Below are positions 15,569 to 22,384 of a DNA stretch of 22,384 nucleotides, piece after piece (positions within the stretch are counted from its first letter, which is position 1; every line of letters begins with the position of its first letter). A program made the position numbers and the translations under genes. The notes beneath the pieces were generated by a model that was not told the origin of the DNA, did not search any database, and worked only from the letters and a program-made list of their open reading frames with translations. The stretch comes from Flavobacterium sp. (lineage in GTDB: Bacteria; Bacteroidota; Bacteroidia; Flavobacteriales; Flavobacteriaceae): assembly GCA_015478765.1 (NCBI GenBank), contig JADMKR010000118.1:3286-25669 (forward strand), in the 5' to 3' direction.

Positions 15569-16219
15569 TTGTTCGAACCCAAATGTATCATATTCGACTG
15601 TGACGGCGTATTGGTCGACAGCGAACCCTTAGGAATCAAGGCACTTCTTGATCTTGCGAAACCGACTGGTTTTACTATGCCGTTTTCCCGGGCAATGGAT
15701 ACTTTCGTCGGATGGTCATTAAAAAGGCAATTTGACTTCATAGAGAAATCCATAGGAAACCAATTGCCGGCCAATTTTGAAGCGGAGTACCGGCAGTATA
15801 GTTTTCAACTGTTTGAGCAGATGGTAGAACCAATGCCCGGTGCCGTTGATTTTTTAAAAAACCTCACTGTTCCATACTGTGTTGCTTCCAATGGTCCGCT
15901 CCAGAAAATGGCAGTCACGTTGAAAAAAAGCGGCCTGGCGCAGTATTTCGACTCCAATATATTCAGTGCGTACCAGATCGGCAAATTTAAGCCAGAGCCC
16001 GACCTCTTTGAGTTTGCCGCCCGAGAAATGGGGTTTCCAAGTAACAATTGCCTGGTAATAGACGACAGTGAAGCGGGTGTTCAGGCGGCGCTGGCCGGCG
16101 GATTTCCCATCGTGCATTTCGGGCTGCGAAAATTTCCAATATCGGAAACGGTTCCTGCGGCCGAAAGTTTTGCAGCGCTGCGGACACTGATGTCGAAGCG
16201 TTTGTTTGCAGAACCGTAA
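15569..16219 (+). CDS. HAD-family hydrolase (beta-phosphoglucomutase / phosphatase-like)
   Basis: A 216-residue haloacid dehalogenase-fold enzyme. Motif I, FDCDGVLVDSE, has the nucleophile Asp10 and acid Asp12. Motif II is VASNGP, the motif III lysine is in GKFKPEPDLF, and motif IV is VIDDSEAGVQAA. The helical cap between motifs I and II marks subfamily IA, which includes beta-phosphoglucomutases and sugar-phosphate phosphatases. The exact substrate is not readable from sequence. No in-frame ATG precedes motif I; the start is the TTG at 15569, which puts motif I at the normal distance from the N-terminus. It lies 28 bases after the 89-residue gene, with two overlapping short palindromes (15534-15551) at that junction. 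Confidence 0.88.
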   Translation: MFEPKCIIFDCDGVLVDSEPLGIKALLDLAKPTGFTMPFSRAMDTFVGWSLKRQFDFIEKSIGNQLPANFEAEYRQYSFQLFEQMVEPMPGAVDFLKNLTVPYCVASNGPLQKMAVTLKKSGLAQYFDSNIFSAYQIGKFKPEPDLFEFAAREMGFPSNNCLVIDDSEAGVQAALAGGFPIVHFGLRKFPISETVPAAESFAALRTLMSKRLFAEP

Positions 16220-16270
16220 TTTTACAATACTATTTGATAAACTTATAACCGAATTACTCTTTTATGGGTG

Positions 16271-16278
16271 TAGATTTG
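16271..16278 (+). promoter_or_regulatory. -7 box for the small lipoprotein gene
   Basis: TAGATTTG is an exact match to the Bacteroidota -7 consensus TAnnTTTG. It ends 22 bases before ATG 16301, giving a short leader. No TTG was found at the usual -33 spacing, so the promoter may depend on an activator or alternative sigma factor. Confidence 0.55.
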
Positions 16279-16300
16279 ACCAAACATAAAAAACAAAATC

Positions 16301-16471
16301 ATGAAAAAGTTAGTAAGAAACGGGATCATAGCGTCGATAGTATCGTTTGCTGTTTTTACATCTTGTAAGGACAATAATAACGACGAAATGGAAACAGAAA
16401 CAACCGAAGTCACGGTAACCACAGAAGAAGAACTGACAACTACGGCTACTGATACACTGAAAGCAGAATAA
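16301..16471 (+). CDS. Small lipoprotein, acidic Thr/Glu-rich (56 aa)
   Basis: A 56-residue frame. It begins MKKLVRNGIIASIVSFAVFT and continues SCK, a lipoprotein signal with Cys22 as the lipidated residue. The mature part of about 35 residues is low in complexity and rich in Thr, Glu and Asp (METETTEVTVTTEEE). It has no recognisable domain and may be a surface or periplasmic tether or stress lipoprotein; nothing more can be said. A consensus -7 box upstream and a strong intrinsic terminator directly downstream show a self-contained transcription unit, which raises confidence in so short a gene. Confidence 0.75.
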   Translation: MKKLVRNGIIASIVSFAVFTSCKDNNNDEMETETTEVTVTTEEELTTTATDTLKAE

Positions 16472-16500
16472 AAAATCAGTCTAGCTATAACTGAATTATT

Positions 16501-16525
16501 AACCCGGCGTCTCGTCGGGTTTTTT
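16501..16525 (+). terminator. Intrinsic terminator after the small lipoprotein gene
   Basis: AACCCGGCG (16501-16509), loop TCT, then CGTCGGGTT (16513-16521) form a nine-pair stem with one G-U wobble, running into TTTTTT at 16520-16525. It lies 29 bases after the lipoprotein stop and abuts the stop of the convergent M23 gene. Confidence 0.92.
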
Positions 16526-17632
16526 ATTTCGATTCTATCAGGCTTTTGTGAACAAACGCTTTTAATCCGGCGTGCGTGGCAATATGCAGCCAGTCATTAT
16601 TTTGACCGAGAAATGATAATCGTTCGCCTTTATTAACGTTGCCAATTATTGCATAGGAAGTTCCCGGTCCGATCCTCAAATTTCCGGTCGATTTTAAAAT
16701 TATGTCCGATTTTTTAAAATGCAGTGCATATTTACCCGGATCAACTTGCTCTGTTTGGAGAATAAAAGGCAATGGGTCGACCGCACCGCGGTATCCCGTA
16801 TATATACCAAAATGAAGGTGCGGTCTTCCACCTGCTGCATTCCCGGTAGAGCCGACAAATCCCAACGTATCGCCAACTTCCACACGTTGTCCCATCGACG
16901 AAGCGATACTGTCGAGGTGCGCATAATATAACGAATAACCAAGCTTACTTATACGCAGCCACACTTGTTTACCTCCGAGTCCGCGGTCACGGTATTGTGA
17001 GTAATACCGGTGACCGCGACAACCGGCGTACCACGGGGCGCAAATATGTCTACGCCTTCATGACTCCGGGTTCCGCCATCGCGTTCGTAACCCCAAAAGC
17101 TTTGGATGGCCGAGTTTCCTTTACCGCTCACCGGTGCCGAGAACAATGGTGATTTCTGAATTAGTATAGTCATTAAACCTGCAAATGCCATCTCTGGCTG
17201 GACGATGACTTTGTAGCGACCGGTTTCGGATATGACGTGATCCAGTTGGGCGGTATCAGGCTCGTTCGAATTCAATACTGTTGGTGACGTGCCAATAACA
17301 TCAACTATATCGATAAAAACATTCAGTGAATCAGGTTTAACCGATACAGTTAGAATTTCGCCTTCCGACATCATCAGATTATACGAATGGACATTTTTGC
17401 TTTGCGATGTTACAAAACTTCTTTCCACATAGGGCGCCGTTACCAGGATACTGTCGGACAGCGCAATCTCATATGCTCGGGTCCATTGAGAAAAGTCGCG
17501 ATCATTCTTGTCAAATTCTCTCGAATAGACTTGCCTGGCCGATGGTTTGGTGATCTCATCGGTGACTTTGCGAATTTTCGAACATCCGAACGACAGCAAT
17601 AACAGGAATACTAAAATTGATATTCTAAACAT
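16524..17632 (-). pseudogene. M23-family metallopeptidase lipoprotein with C-terminal SH3 domain, broken by a one-base deletion
   Basis: Two overlapping frames, 17632-16949 and 16964-16524, are the halves of one M23 (LytM-type) zinc endopeptidase that cuts peptidoglycan bridges. The first half has a lipoprotein-like signal (LLLLSFGC, Cys17), a beta-rich prepeptidase region and the zinc ligands of SHEGVD. The second has YYAHLDS, the catalytic HLHFG and a bacterial SH3 domain (LRIGPGTSYAIIG ... AFVHKSLIES). Adding one base near 16990/16991 joins them as GDRGLGGKQVWLR, a typical M23 stretch, giving 369 residues with all catalytic residues. As written the first frame ends early with an unrelated tail, so no active enzyme would be made. 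The break lies in a hairpin (16982-17018), so a sequencing or assembly error is as likely as a real mutation. Confidence 0.85.
16982..17018. repeat. Near-perfect inverted repeat at the M23 frameshift
   Basis: CGCGGTCACGGTATT (16982-16996) and AATACCGGTGACCGCG (17003-17018) are complementary apart from one extra base in the second arm, with a 6-base loop. The second arm predicts that the first should contain CACC where it has CAC. That extra base is exactly what restores the M23 reading frame. Confidence 0.9.
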
Positions 17633-17700
17633 TTCAGGATTTTTATTACTTCAAGGTAGGAATTTGGTATTAGTTTCTTTTGTTCGTCAATAAATATCTC

Positions 17701-17731
17701 TTGTATTATTTACACTGTAAAACTATATTTG
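17701..17731 (+). promoter_or_regulatory. Promoter of the EEP-family gene, Bacteroidota type
   Basis: TTG at 17701-17703 and TATATTTG at 17724-17731 are separated by 20 bases, matching the Bacteroidota consensus fully. The -7 box ends five bases before ATG 17737, so the transcript would be leaderless or nearly so. This supports 17737 rather than the longer frame from 17680. Confidence 0.75.
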
Positions 17732-17736
17732 GCCAC

Positions 17737-18527
17737 ATGCGTTTACTAATTCTTTTACTGTTTTTCTATTCTGCCGGATTTGCCCAAGTGCGGCTGATAT
17801 CCTGGAATGTACAAAATTTGGGAAGTTCTAAATCCGATTCCATTATTGCGTATATGGCTCAAACGGTAAAAGACGCCGACATTGGGCACTGCAGGAGATT
17901 GTCCGAGGTTCTGGAGGAGCGCAGTCGGTTGCCCGCTTGGCCGAGCAATTGAACAGAACCGGCACTAAATGGGAATATTCGGTCAGCGGACCTACCAGTA
18001 CCAGCGCGGGAAGCGAACGATACGCCTTTCTTTGGAAGCCATCCAGTGTGCGAAAAATAGGGAAGGCATGGCTTGACCAAAACTATTCAGACGTGATTAT
18101 ACGCGAACCCTATTTAATGACTTTTTCATATCGGAATAAACAATTTACCGTGGTATCATTTCACGCAGTTCCGAAGAAAAAGCAACCAGAGACTGAAATT
18201 AAATATCTGCGGTTTCTACCTGCTAAATACCCAACTCAAACCTTATTGTTTTTAGGGGATTTCAACTGCCCGCAGTCGCATACCGTGTTTAATCCTTTGC
18301 GAAAAGTGGGTTACCAACCTGTACTGGCCAACCAAAAGACGACCTTAAAAATGAAGTGTAGCGGTTTTGAGTGCCTGGCATCAGAATATGACAATATTTG
18401 GCTTCCCAAGACTTTCAAGATACATTCAGCCGGAATTATCGATTTTTATAAGAGTTTTGATTCGATGGAAGCCGCCCGTAAAATTTCAGATCACGTACCT
18501 GTGACGGTTATGTTTACTCCCAATTAA
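17737..18527 (+). pseudogene. Secreted endonuclease/exonuclease/phosphatase-family protein, broken by a one-base deletion
   Basis: Frames 17737-17952 and 17937-18527 are parts of one EEP-fold protein (DNase I-like Mg-dependent phosphoesterase). The first encodes a signal peptide, MRLLILLLFFYSAGFA, and the Asn motif ISWNVQNLG. The second encodes GDFNCPQ and the C-terminal SDHVPV with the catalytic His. Adding one base at about 17884-17886 turns DADIGHCRR into DADI-x-ALQEIV, restoring the metal-binding Glu of the ALQE motif, and continues GGAQSVARLAEQLN into the second frame. The repaired protein would have 263 residues. As written the frame ends after motif 1 with an unrelated tail. The substrate (nucleic acid, phospholipid or other) cannot be told. 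Its stop overlaps the convergent cyanophycinase gene by four bases. Confidence 0.83.
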
Positions 18528-19396
18528 AGTTTGAATTCTTCCGACGTGATTAGCGTTAACTGGCGTTCATGTAAATCGAAAACATCGGTCTTGCTCATCA
18601 CATGCAAAGTCAGCCTGTCGATAGATATCGGTGCAGAATCCCTGATTTCCAAAAGGTTGGTATTCCGAATAGTGCGTCCGTCGACGATTACAGCCGGACC
18701 AGGCCCGATTGCTTCCATGTGCGTATTATTTTTAGTGATAAGCAATCCGGCGTTTTCTTCAAGGCCGATTCCCAATATCTTCGGATTTGAGGCAATCAAC
18801 TGGAACAATCGGCCGATGCGACCCCGTTGAATAAAATGGGTATCGAAAACGACATTCTCTATGAGTCCGAAGCCGGTTGTTGTGGTTACTTCACCTTTTA
18901 AAAATGCTTCGGTTCCTTTACCCGATTCTATCATTGATTCGGATGCTGCCGCAGCGCCTGCAGATGTCCCCGCATAAATAAATTTCGAATCCGATCGTAG
19001 TTTTTCCAACATGGCGTCATAAAATGGAGTACCACCCAGTATAGAAGTCAGCCGTAGTTGATCACCGCCTGTAAAAAAAAGGACATCGCATTGCTGAATG
19101 CGCTTTACGATAGCGGCGGCGGCGGCTTCCTCCCGAGTGCCAATATTCATGACTTTACAGTTAGTGGTGTCCAGTTTTCGGAAAGCCTTGACATAGTCGG
19201 CGCCAACTTCTTCCGGAACGCCGGAAGCAGTTGTCACTATTTCAATTTTGGAATTTTTTCCATGTTTGGATTCGGAGACGATGCGTGCTAAAATGCCGTT
19301 TTCAATAAAATTTTCAAATTCCTGGTCGTTATTCAAACTTGATTCTCCTCTGTTTTCAGCCCCTCCGATGATAATGAGTTTTCCTTTAATAGTCAT
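18524..19396 (-). CDS. cphB: Cyanophycinase (S51 family serine peptidase)
   Basis: A 290-residue cytoplasmic protein without a signal peptide, of the size of CphB enzymes. The N-terminal LIIIGGAEN, then FFTGGDQLRLTS near 107-118 and the nucleophile motif GTSAGAAAAS with Ser145 are the signatures of peptidase family S51. DTHFIQRGRIGRL and LGIGLEENAGLL complete the family pattern. Cyanophycinases cut the storage polymer multi-L-arginyl-poly-L-aspartate into beta-Asp-Arg dipeptides. Its pairing with cyanophycin synthetase, transcribed divergently 153 bases away, makes that function far more likely than the related Asp dipeptidase (PepE) activity. The dipeptides would need an isoaspartyl dipeptidase, not seen in this window. 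Confidence 0.93.
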   Translation of the reverse strand: MTIKGKLIIIGGAENRGESSLNNDQEFENFIENGILARIVSESKHGKNSKIEIVTTASGVPEEVGADYVKAFRKLDTTNCKVMNIGTREEAAAAAIVKRIQQCDVLFFTGGDQLRLTSILGGTPFYDAMLEKLRSDSKFIYAGTSAGAAAASESMIESGKGTEAFLKGEVTTTTGFGLIENVVFDTHFIQRGRIGRLFQLIASNPKILGIGLEENAGLLITKNNTHMEAIGPGPAVIVDGRTIRNTNLLEIRDSAPISIDRLTLHVMSKTDVFDLHERQLTLITSEEFKL

Positions 19397-19442
19397 ATTT
19401 TCAGATTTACTTCACTAAGATAATGCGTTGCTAATTCACACG

Positions 19443-19471
19443 CGTATAAATTTAACTCGAATATTTATACG
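19443..19471. promoter_or_regulatory. Inverted repeat in the cphB-cphA divergent promoter region, candidate operator
   Basis: Perfect 9-base arms CGTATAAAT (19443-19451) and ATTTATACG (19463-19471) flank an 11-base spacer. Arm centres are 20 bases apart, two helical turns, which suits a dimeric regulator bound on one DNA face. It lies 47 bases upstream of cphB and 78 upstream of cphA, so one protein could control both. The function is inferred. Confidence 0.5.
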
Positions 19472-19549
19472 ATCACATGCTGTTGATAATACAATTATTT
19501 TTTCAAATCCTGTAAAATATTTCGTTCTGTAAAGGTGAAATTTGACTAA

Positions 19550-22258
19550 ATGACTAATCAGTCGTTTGAGGCTGCGCCTAATGCAAAACCAACAAATATG
19601 AAATTACTAAGCAAACAAGTGCTTCGGGGTCCTAATATCTGGAGCAATTACCGAAAGAAATTAATTCAGGTGAGGCTCGATCTCGAAGAGATGGAAGATT
19701 TTCCAACCGATAAAATTCCGGGCTTTCGCGAGCGGATTGAAGTTCTACTGCCAGGTCTTATCGAGCACGAATGTTCGGAAATGGTTCGTGGCGGTTTTCT
19801 GACCCGAATCGAACGCGGTACATGGATGGGACATGTAATCGAACATATTGCGCTTGAAATTCAGACGATGGCCGGTATGGAAACCGGGTACGGCCGCACA
19901 CGTGGTACCGGCATACCCGGTGTTTACAATATGGTGTTCGCCTACCAAGTTGAAGAAGCGGGATTATATGCAGCCGATGCGGCTTTCAGGATCGCGGAAT
20001 CATTAATAAAAAGTGAGTATTATGACATTGATTCGGATATTGTAGAGCTTGTCCGATTAAAAAACAGATACAGCCTCGGGCCAAGTACCAAAAGCATCGT
20101 TGACGAAGCAGTACGAAGGGGAATCCCGTGGACGCGCACCGATAATAGTTCGACGATCCAATTAGGTTACGGCGCCAATCAAATGAGCTTCAGAGCCACC
20201 ATCGGGTGCAATACAAGTGCATTGGCCGTGGACACAGCCGGTGATAAAGATCTGACCAAAAAGCTGCTTGCAAAAGCTATGATTCCGGTGCCCTCGGGCG
20301 GTGTTTGTGCAAATGACGCCGATTTGAAGAGCGTAATCGAACGTACCGGTTATCCCATAGTTATTAAACCGTTGAAAGGCAATCAGGGCCGGGGTGCCAC
20401 CATCAAGATCACTTCATGGAGTTCAGCCCGGGAAGCATTAGCATTAGCGTTGGAATATGGCCGATATGCTTTGGTTGAAAAGTATGTCTCAGGCTTTGAT
20501 TTCCGGATGCTGGTAATCGATCATAAGTTTGTAGCCGCAGCTAAACGGATTCCGGCTCATGTAATAGGCGACGGAATTTCAAATATCCAGGAATTGATCG
20601 ACATTGTAAATTCCGATCCCAAAAGGGGAGAAGGACATCAAAATGTGCTGACCCAAATCAAAATCGATCAGGACACCATGAATCTTTTAGAACAATCAGG
20701 TTTAACATTGGATAGCATACCTGAAAACGGAGACGTGATCTTTTTGAAATCCACTGCTAATCTCAGTACTGGTGGAACCGCTATCGATATAACAGATGAA
20801 GTACATCCCGAGAATATTTTTATGGCCGAAAGGCTTTCAAGAGTGATTAATCTTGACATTTGCGGAATTGATCTTATGGCTCCCTCATTGGGCGAAGCCA
20901 TAAAAGATAACGGTGGAGTAGTACTGGAAGTCAATGCGGCACCGGGTTTTAGGATGCATCTGCAACCGTCGGAAGGTCAACCTCGCAATGTAGCTGCCGC
21001 AGTTGTCGACATGTTGTATCCGCCAGGGAAACCTTCGCGGATTCCGATTATAGCCATAACGGGCACCAATGGAAAAACGACCACAACGCGGGTAATGGCG
21101 CAGCTTGCAAAAAATAATGGATGCAAAGTCGGTTATACCACAACCGATGGAATTTATATCGGCGATTATCTTCTAAAAACCGGCGACACCACAGGTCCCG
21201 TAAGCGCAGCTACAGTTCTAGCCGATCCAACAATTGATATCGCAGTACTGGAAACGGCTCGCGGCGGACTTTTGCGATCAGGTCTTAGTTTTGATCAATG
21301 TGATATAGCCATCCTGACTAATGTAAAGGAAGATCATTTGGGACTGAAAGATATCAATACTTTAGAGGATTTAGCAAACGTAAAAGCCGTGGTTGTTCGC
21401 AGCGTCAAAAAAGACGGTTGGGCGATCCTGAATGCAGATGACGAACAGTGTGTACGGATAGGGAAAGAACTTGATTGCAATGTTGCCTACTTCAGTTTGG
21501 ATCAGGAGAATGAAGTAATCAAGAATCATCGCGAAGCCAACAGGCCGGTGGCGGTTTTTGAAAACGGATTCATTTCAATAGCCGACGCGGACGGTTTACA
21601 TCGAATAGCGCATGTCGAAACGATTCCGCTGACACACGGTGGCAAGTGTAAATTCATGATTGCCAATGCGTTGTCGGTTGCACTTGCAGGATTCCTCCAT
21701 GGATTCTGTACCGGAAGGATCATCGAGACATTACAAACTTTTGAACCGGGATTCGAACAAACACCCGGCCGTCTCAATACATTCAGATTTGAAAAATTTG
21801 AAGTGCTTGTCGACTACGCGCATAATCCGCATGGCTACTTGGCCATCGAGGACTTTGTCAAGAATATAGATGCGAAAAGAAAAATCGGCATCATCACAGG
21901 AATCGGTGACCGCCGAGATGAAGATATTAAGGAATGTGCGGCAATATCGCAACGCATGTTCGATCATGTGATCATTCGCTTCGACAACGACCTTCGTGGC
22001 AGTTCTTCAGAACGGATCACCAAACTTTTGCTTGACGGTTTAAATACAACTGATAAAAAAGTAACGTACGAAATTATAGAAGACGAGCTTGCAGCGGTCC
22101 AGCATGTGCTTCAAATGGCTTCGGAAGGAGATTATATCGTGATTTTGAGTGAAGCGTATAAAAATGTGGTCGAAATAATCCGTTCCGAACAAGATCATCA
22201 AACCCCTTTGATATCTATAAGTGAAGCGCACAAAGGTCCGGATTCATCCGTGGCATAA
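19550..22258 (+). CDS. cphA: Cyanophycin synthetase (CphA1 type)
   Basis: A 902-residue protein, the normal size for CphA1. The N-terminal cyanophycin-specific domain carries LRGPNIWS and HVIEHIALEIQ. A central ATP-grasp domain at about 220-485 contains KPLKGNQGRGATI and ends at EVNAAPGFRMH. A C-terminal Mur-ligase-like domain has the P-loop ITGTNGKTTT at 503-512 (Lys509), LETARGGLLRSG and VDYAHNPHG. The ATP-grasp half adds Asp to the polymer backbone and the Mur-like half adds Arg to the Asp side chain. Both sites look intact, unlike CphA2, which has lost one. ATG at 19598 (MKLLSKQ) would match the family's usual start more closely; the 16 extra residues from 19550 are Asn/Ala-rich and may be an extension or untranslated. 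It is divergent from cphB and 11 bases upstream of a further gene. Confidence 0.95.
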   Translation: MTNQSFEAAPNAKPTNMKLLSKQVLRGPNIWSNYRKKLIQVRLDLEEMEDFPTDKIPGFRERIEVLLPGLIEHECSEMVRGGFLTRIERGTWMGHVIEHIALEIQTMAGMETGYGRTRGTGIPGVYNMVFAYQVEEAGLYAADAAFRIAESLIKSEYYDIDSDIVELVRLKNRYSLGPSTKSIVDEAVRRGIPWTRTDNSSTIQLGYGANQMSFRATIGCNTSALAVDTAGDKDLTKKLLAKAMIPVPSGGVCANDADLKSVIERTGYPIVIKPLKGNQGRGATIKITSWSSAREALALALEYGRYALVEKYVSGFDFRMLVIDHKFVAAAKRIPAHVIGDGISNIQELIDIVNSDPKRGEGHQNVLTQIKIDQDTMNLLEQSGLTLDSIPENGDVIFLKSTANLSTGGTAIDITDEVHPENIFMAERLSRVINLDICGIDLMAPSLGEAIKDNGGVVLEVNAAPGFRMHLQPSEGQPRNVAAAVVDMLYPPGKPSRIPIIAITGTNGKTTTTRVMAQLAKNNGCKVGYTTTDGIYIGDYLLKTGDTTGPVSAATVLADPTIDIAVLETARGGLLRSGLSFDQCDIAILTNVKEDHLGLKDINTLEDLANVKAVVVRSVKKDGWAILNADDEQCVRIGKELDCNVAYFSLDQENEVIKNHREANRPVAVFENGFISIADADGLHRIAHVETIPLTHGGKCKFMIANALSVALAGFLHGFCTGRIIETLQTFEPGFEQTPGRLNTFRFEKFEVLVDYAHNPHGYLAIEDFVKNIDAKRKIGIITGIGDRRDEDIKECAAISQRMFDHVIIRFDNDLRGSSSERITKLLLDGLNTTDKKVTYEIIEDELAAVQHVLQMASEGDYIVILSEAYKNVVEIIRSEQDHQTPLISISEAHKGPDSSVA

Positions 22259-22269
22259 AATCTTAAATT

Positions 22270-22384
22270 ATGGAAAAGTTTCAAACTAAAACAGAAGTTG
22301 ACAATAAAAATGAAAATGGAACCGAAGGTCTGCAACCCGACACTACGACCGGAAGCGGTATAAGTGAGATCGAGCGCCGTAAGC
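22270..22384 (+). CDS. Unrecognised gene downstream of cphA, 3' end outside window
   Basis: An ATG at 22270, 11 bases after the cphA stop, opens a frame that continues past the right edge (38 complete codons). The N-terminus is polar and low in complexity (MEKFQTKTEVDNKNENGTEG), then TTTGSGISEIERRK, with no signal peptide. It looks like a flexible cytoplasmic N-terminal tail before a domain that is not visible. Its position makes it probably cotranscribed with cphA and perhaps part of cyanophycin metabolism, for example an isoaspartyl dipeptidase, but nothing in the visible residues supports that. Confidence 0.55.
   Translation, partial: MEKFQTKTEVDNKNENGTEGLQPDTTTGSGISEIERRK

Noticed and set aside
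16949..17018. Programmed ribosomal frameshifting in the M23 gene
   Set aside because: There is no slippery heptamer or reason for two products. The hairpin-arm comparison explains the shift as one lost base, and M23 peptidases are not known to use recoding.
1..22384. Mobile elements, CRISPR arrays, RNA genes or phage remnants
   Set aside because: Reading both strands showed no transposase or integrase motifs, no regularly spaced repeats and no tRNA-like or rRNA-like sequence. Covariance-model searches could still reveal small RNAs I cannot see.

Overview
The window looks like chromosomal DNA of a member of the Bacteroidota, with moderate GC. Three signs point there. Several genes are preceded by the Bacteroidota promoter pattern TTG-N19/20-TAnnTTTG (2851-2880 and 17701-17731; a -7 box alone at 16271-16278). 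Shine-Dalgarno sequences are largely absent. There are several short-signal lipoproteins and Bacteroidota-style protein families. A genus cannot be assigned from sequence reading alone. No tRNA, rRNA, CRISPR array, insertion sequence or phage gene was seen, and no gene-free stretch exceeds 300 bases.

Layout. (1) 1-2769, minus strand: a flavin reductase-like protein, then a large left-truncated fusion of an FAD monooxygenase and an Old Yellow Enzyme domain, of the 2-aminobenzoyl-CoA / salicylyl-CoA hydroxylase type. (2) 2904-4811: acetyl-CoA synthetase, with its own promoter. (3) 4884-10191, plus strand: a tightly coupled seven-gene operon encoding a flavoprotein, a methyltransferase, a type III polyketide synthase, a FabZ-like dehydratase, a FabF-like ketosynthase, an acyl carrier protein and a phosphopantetheinyl transferase. 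It combines an srsABC-like phenolic-lipid trio with its own small type II fatty-acid machinery. (4) 10181-12692, minus: a cNMP/CBS/DUF294 nucleotidyltransferase-like regulator followed by a DnaQ-fold protein whose exonuclease catalytic residues are largely gone. (5) 12814-15063, minus: a family-6-like uracil/hypoxanthine-DNA glycosylase, a 51-residue basic protein and an L,D-transpeptidase lipoprotein, with an intrinsic terminator between the small gene and the glycosylase. (6) 15271-16525: an 89-residue unknown protein, a HAD phosphatase and a 56-residue lipoprotein with promoter and terminator. (7) 16524-18527: two divergent secreted-protein genes, an M23 peptidase and an endonuclease/exonuclease/phosphatase protein, each broken by one missing base. 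The M23 break lies inside a near-perfect hairpin, and the hairpin's other arm shows which base is missing. (8) 18524-22384: a divergent cyanophycin module (cphB cyanophycinase, cphA synthetase) with an inverted repeat in the shared promoter region, then the start of an unrecognised gene cut by the window edge.

How the genes work together. The operon in (3) is the most system-like part. The transferase would activate the carrier protein, the ketosynthase and dehydratase (with a ketoreductase borrowed from primary metabolism) would build an acyl starter, and the type III synthase would extend and cyclise it. The methyltransferase and flavoprotein would then tailor the ring, probably to a methylated, oxidised alkylresorcinol or quinone lipid; the product is inferred. 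The cph pair would store and release nitrogen as multi-L-arginyl-poly-L-aspartate.
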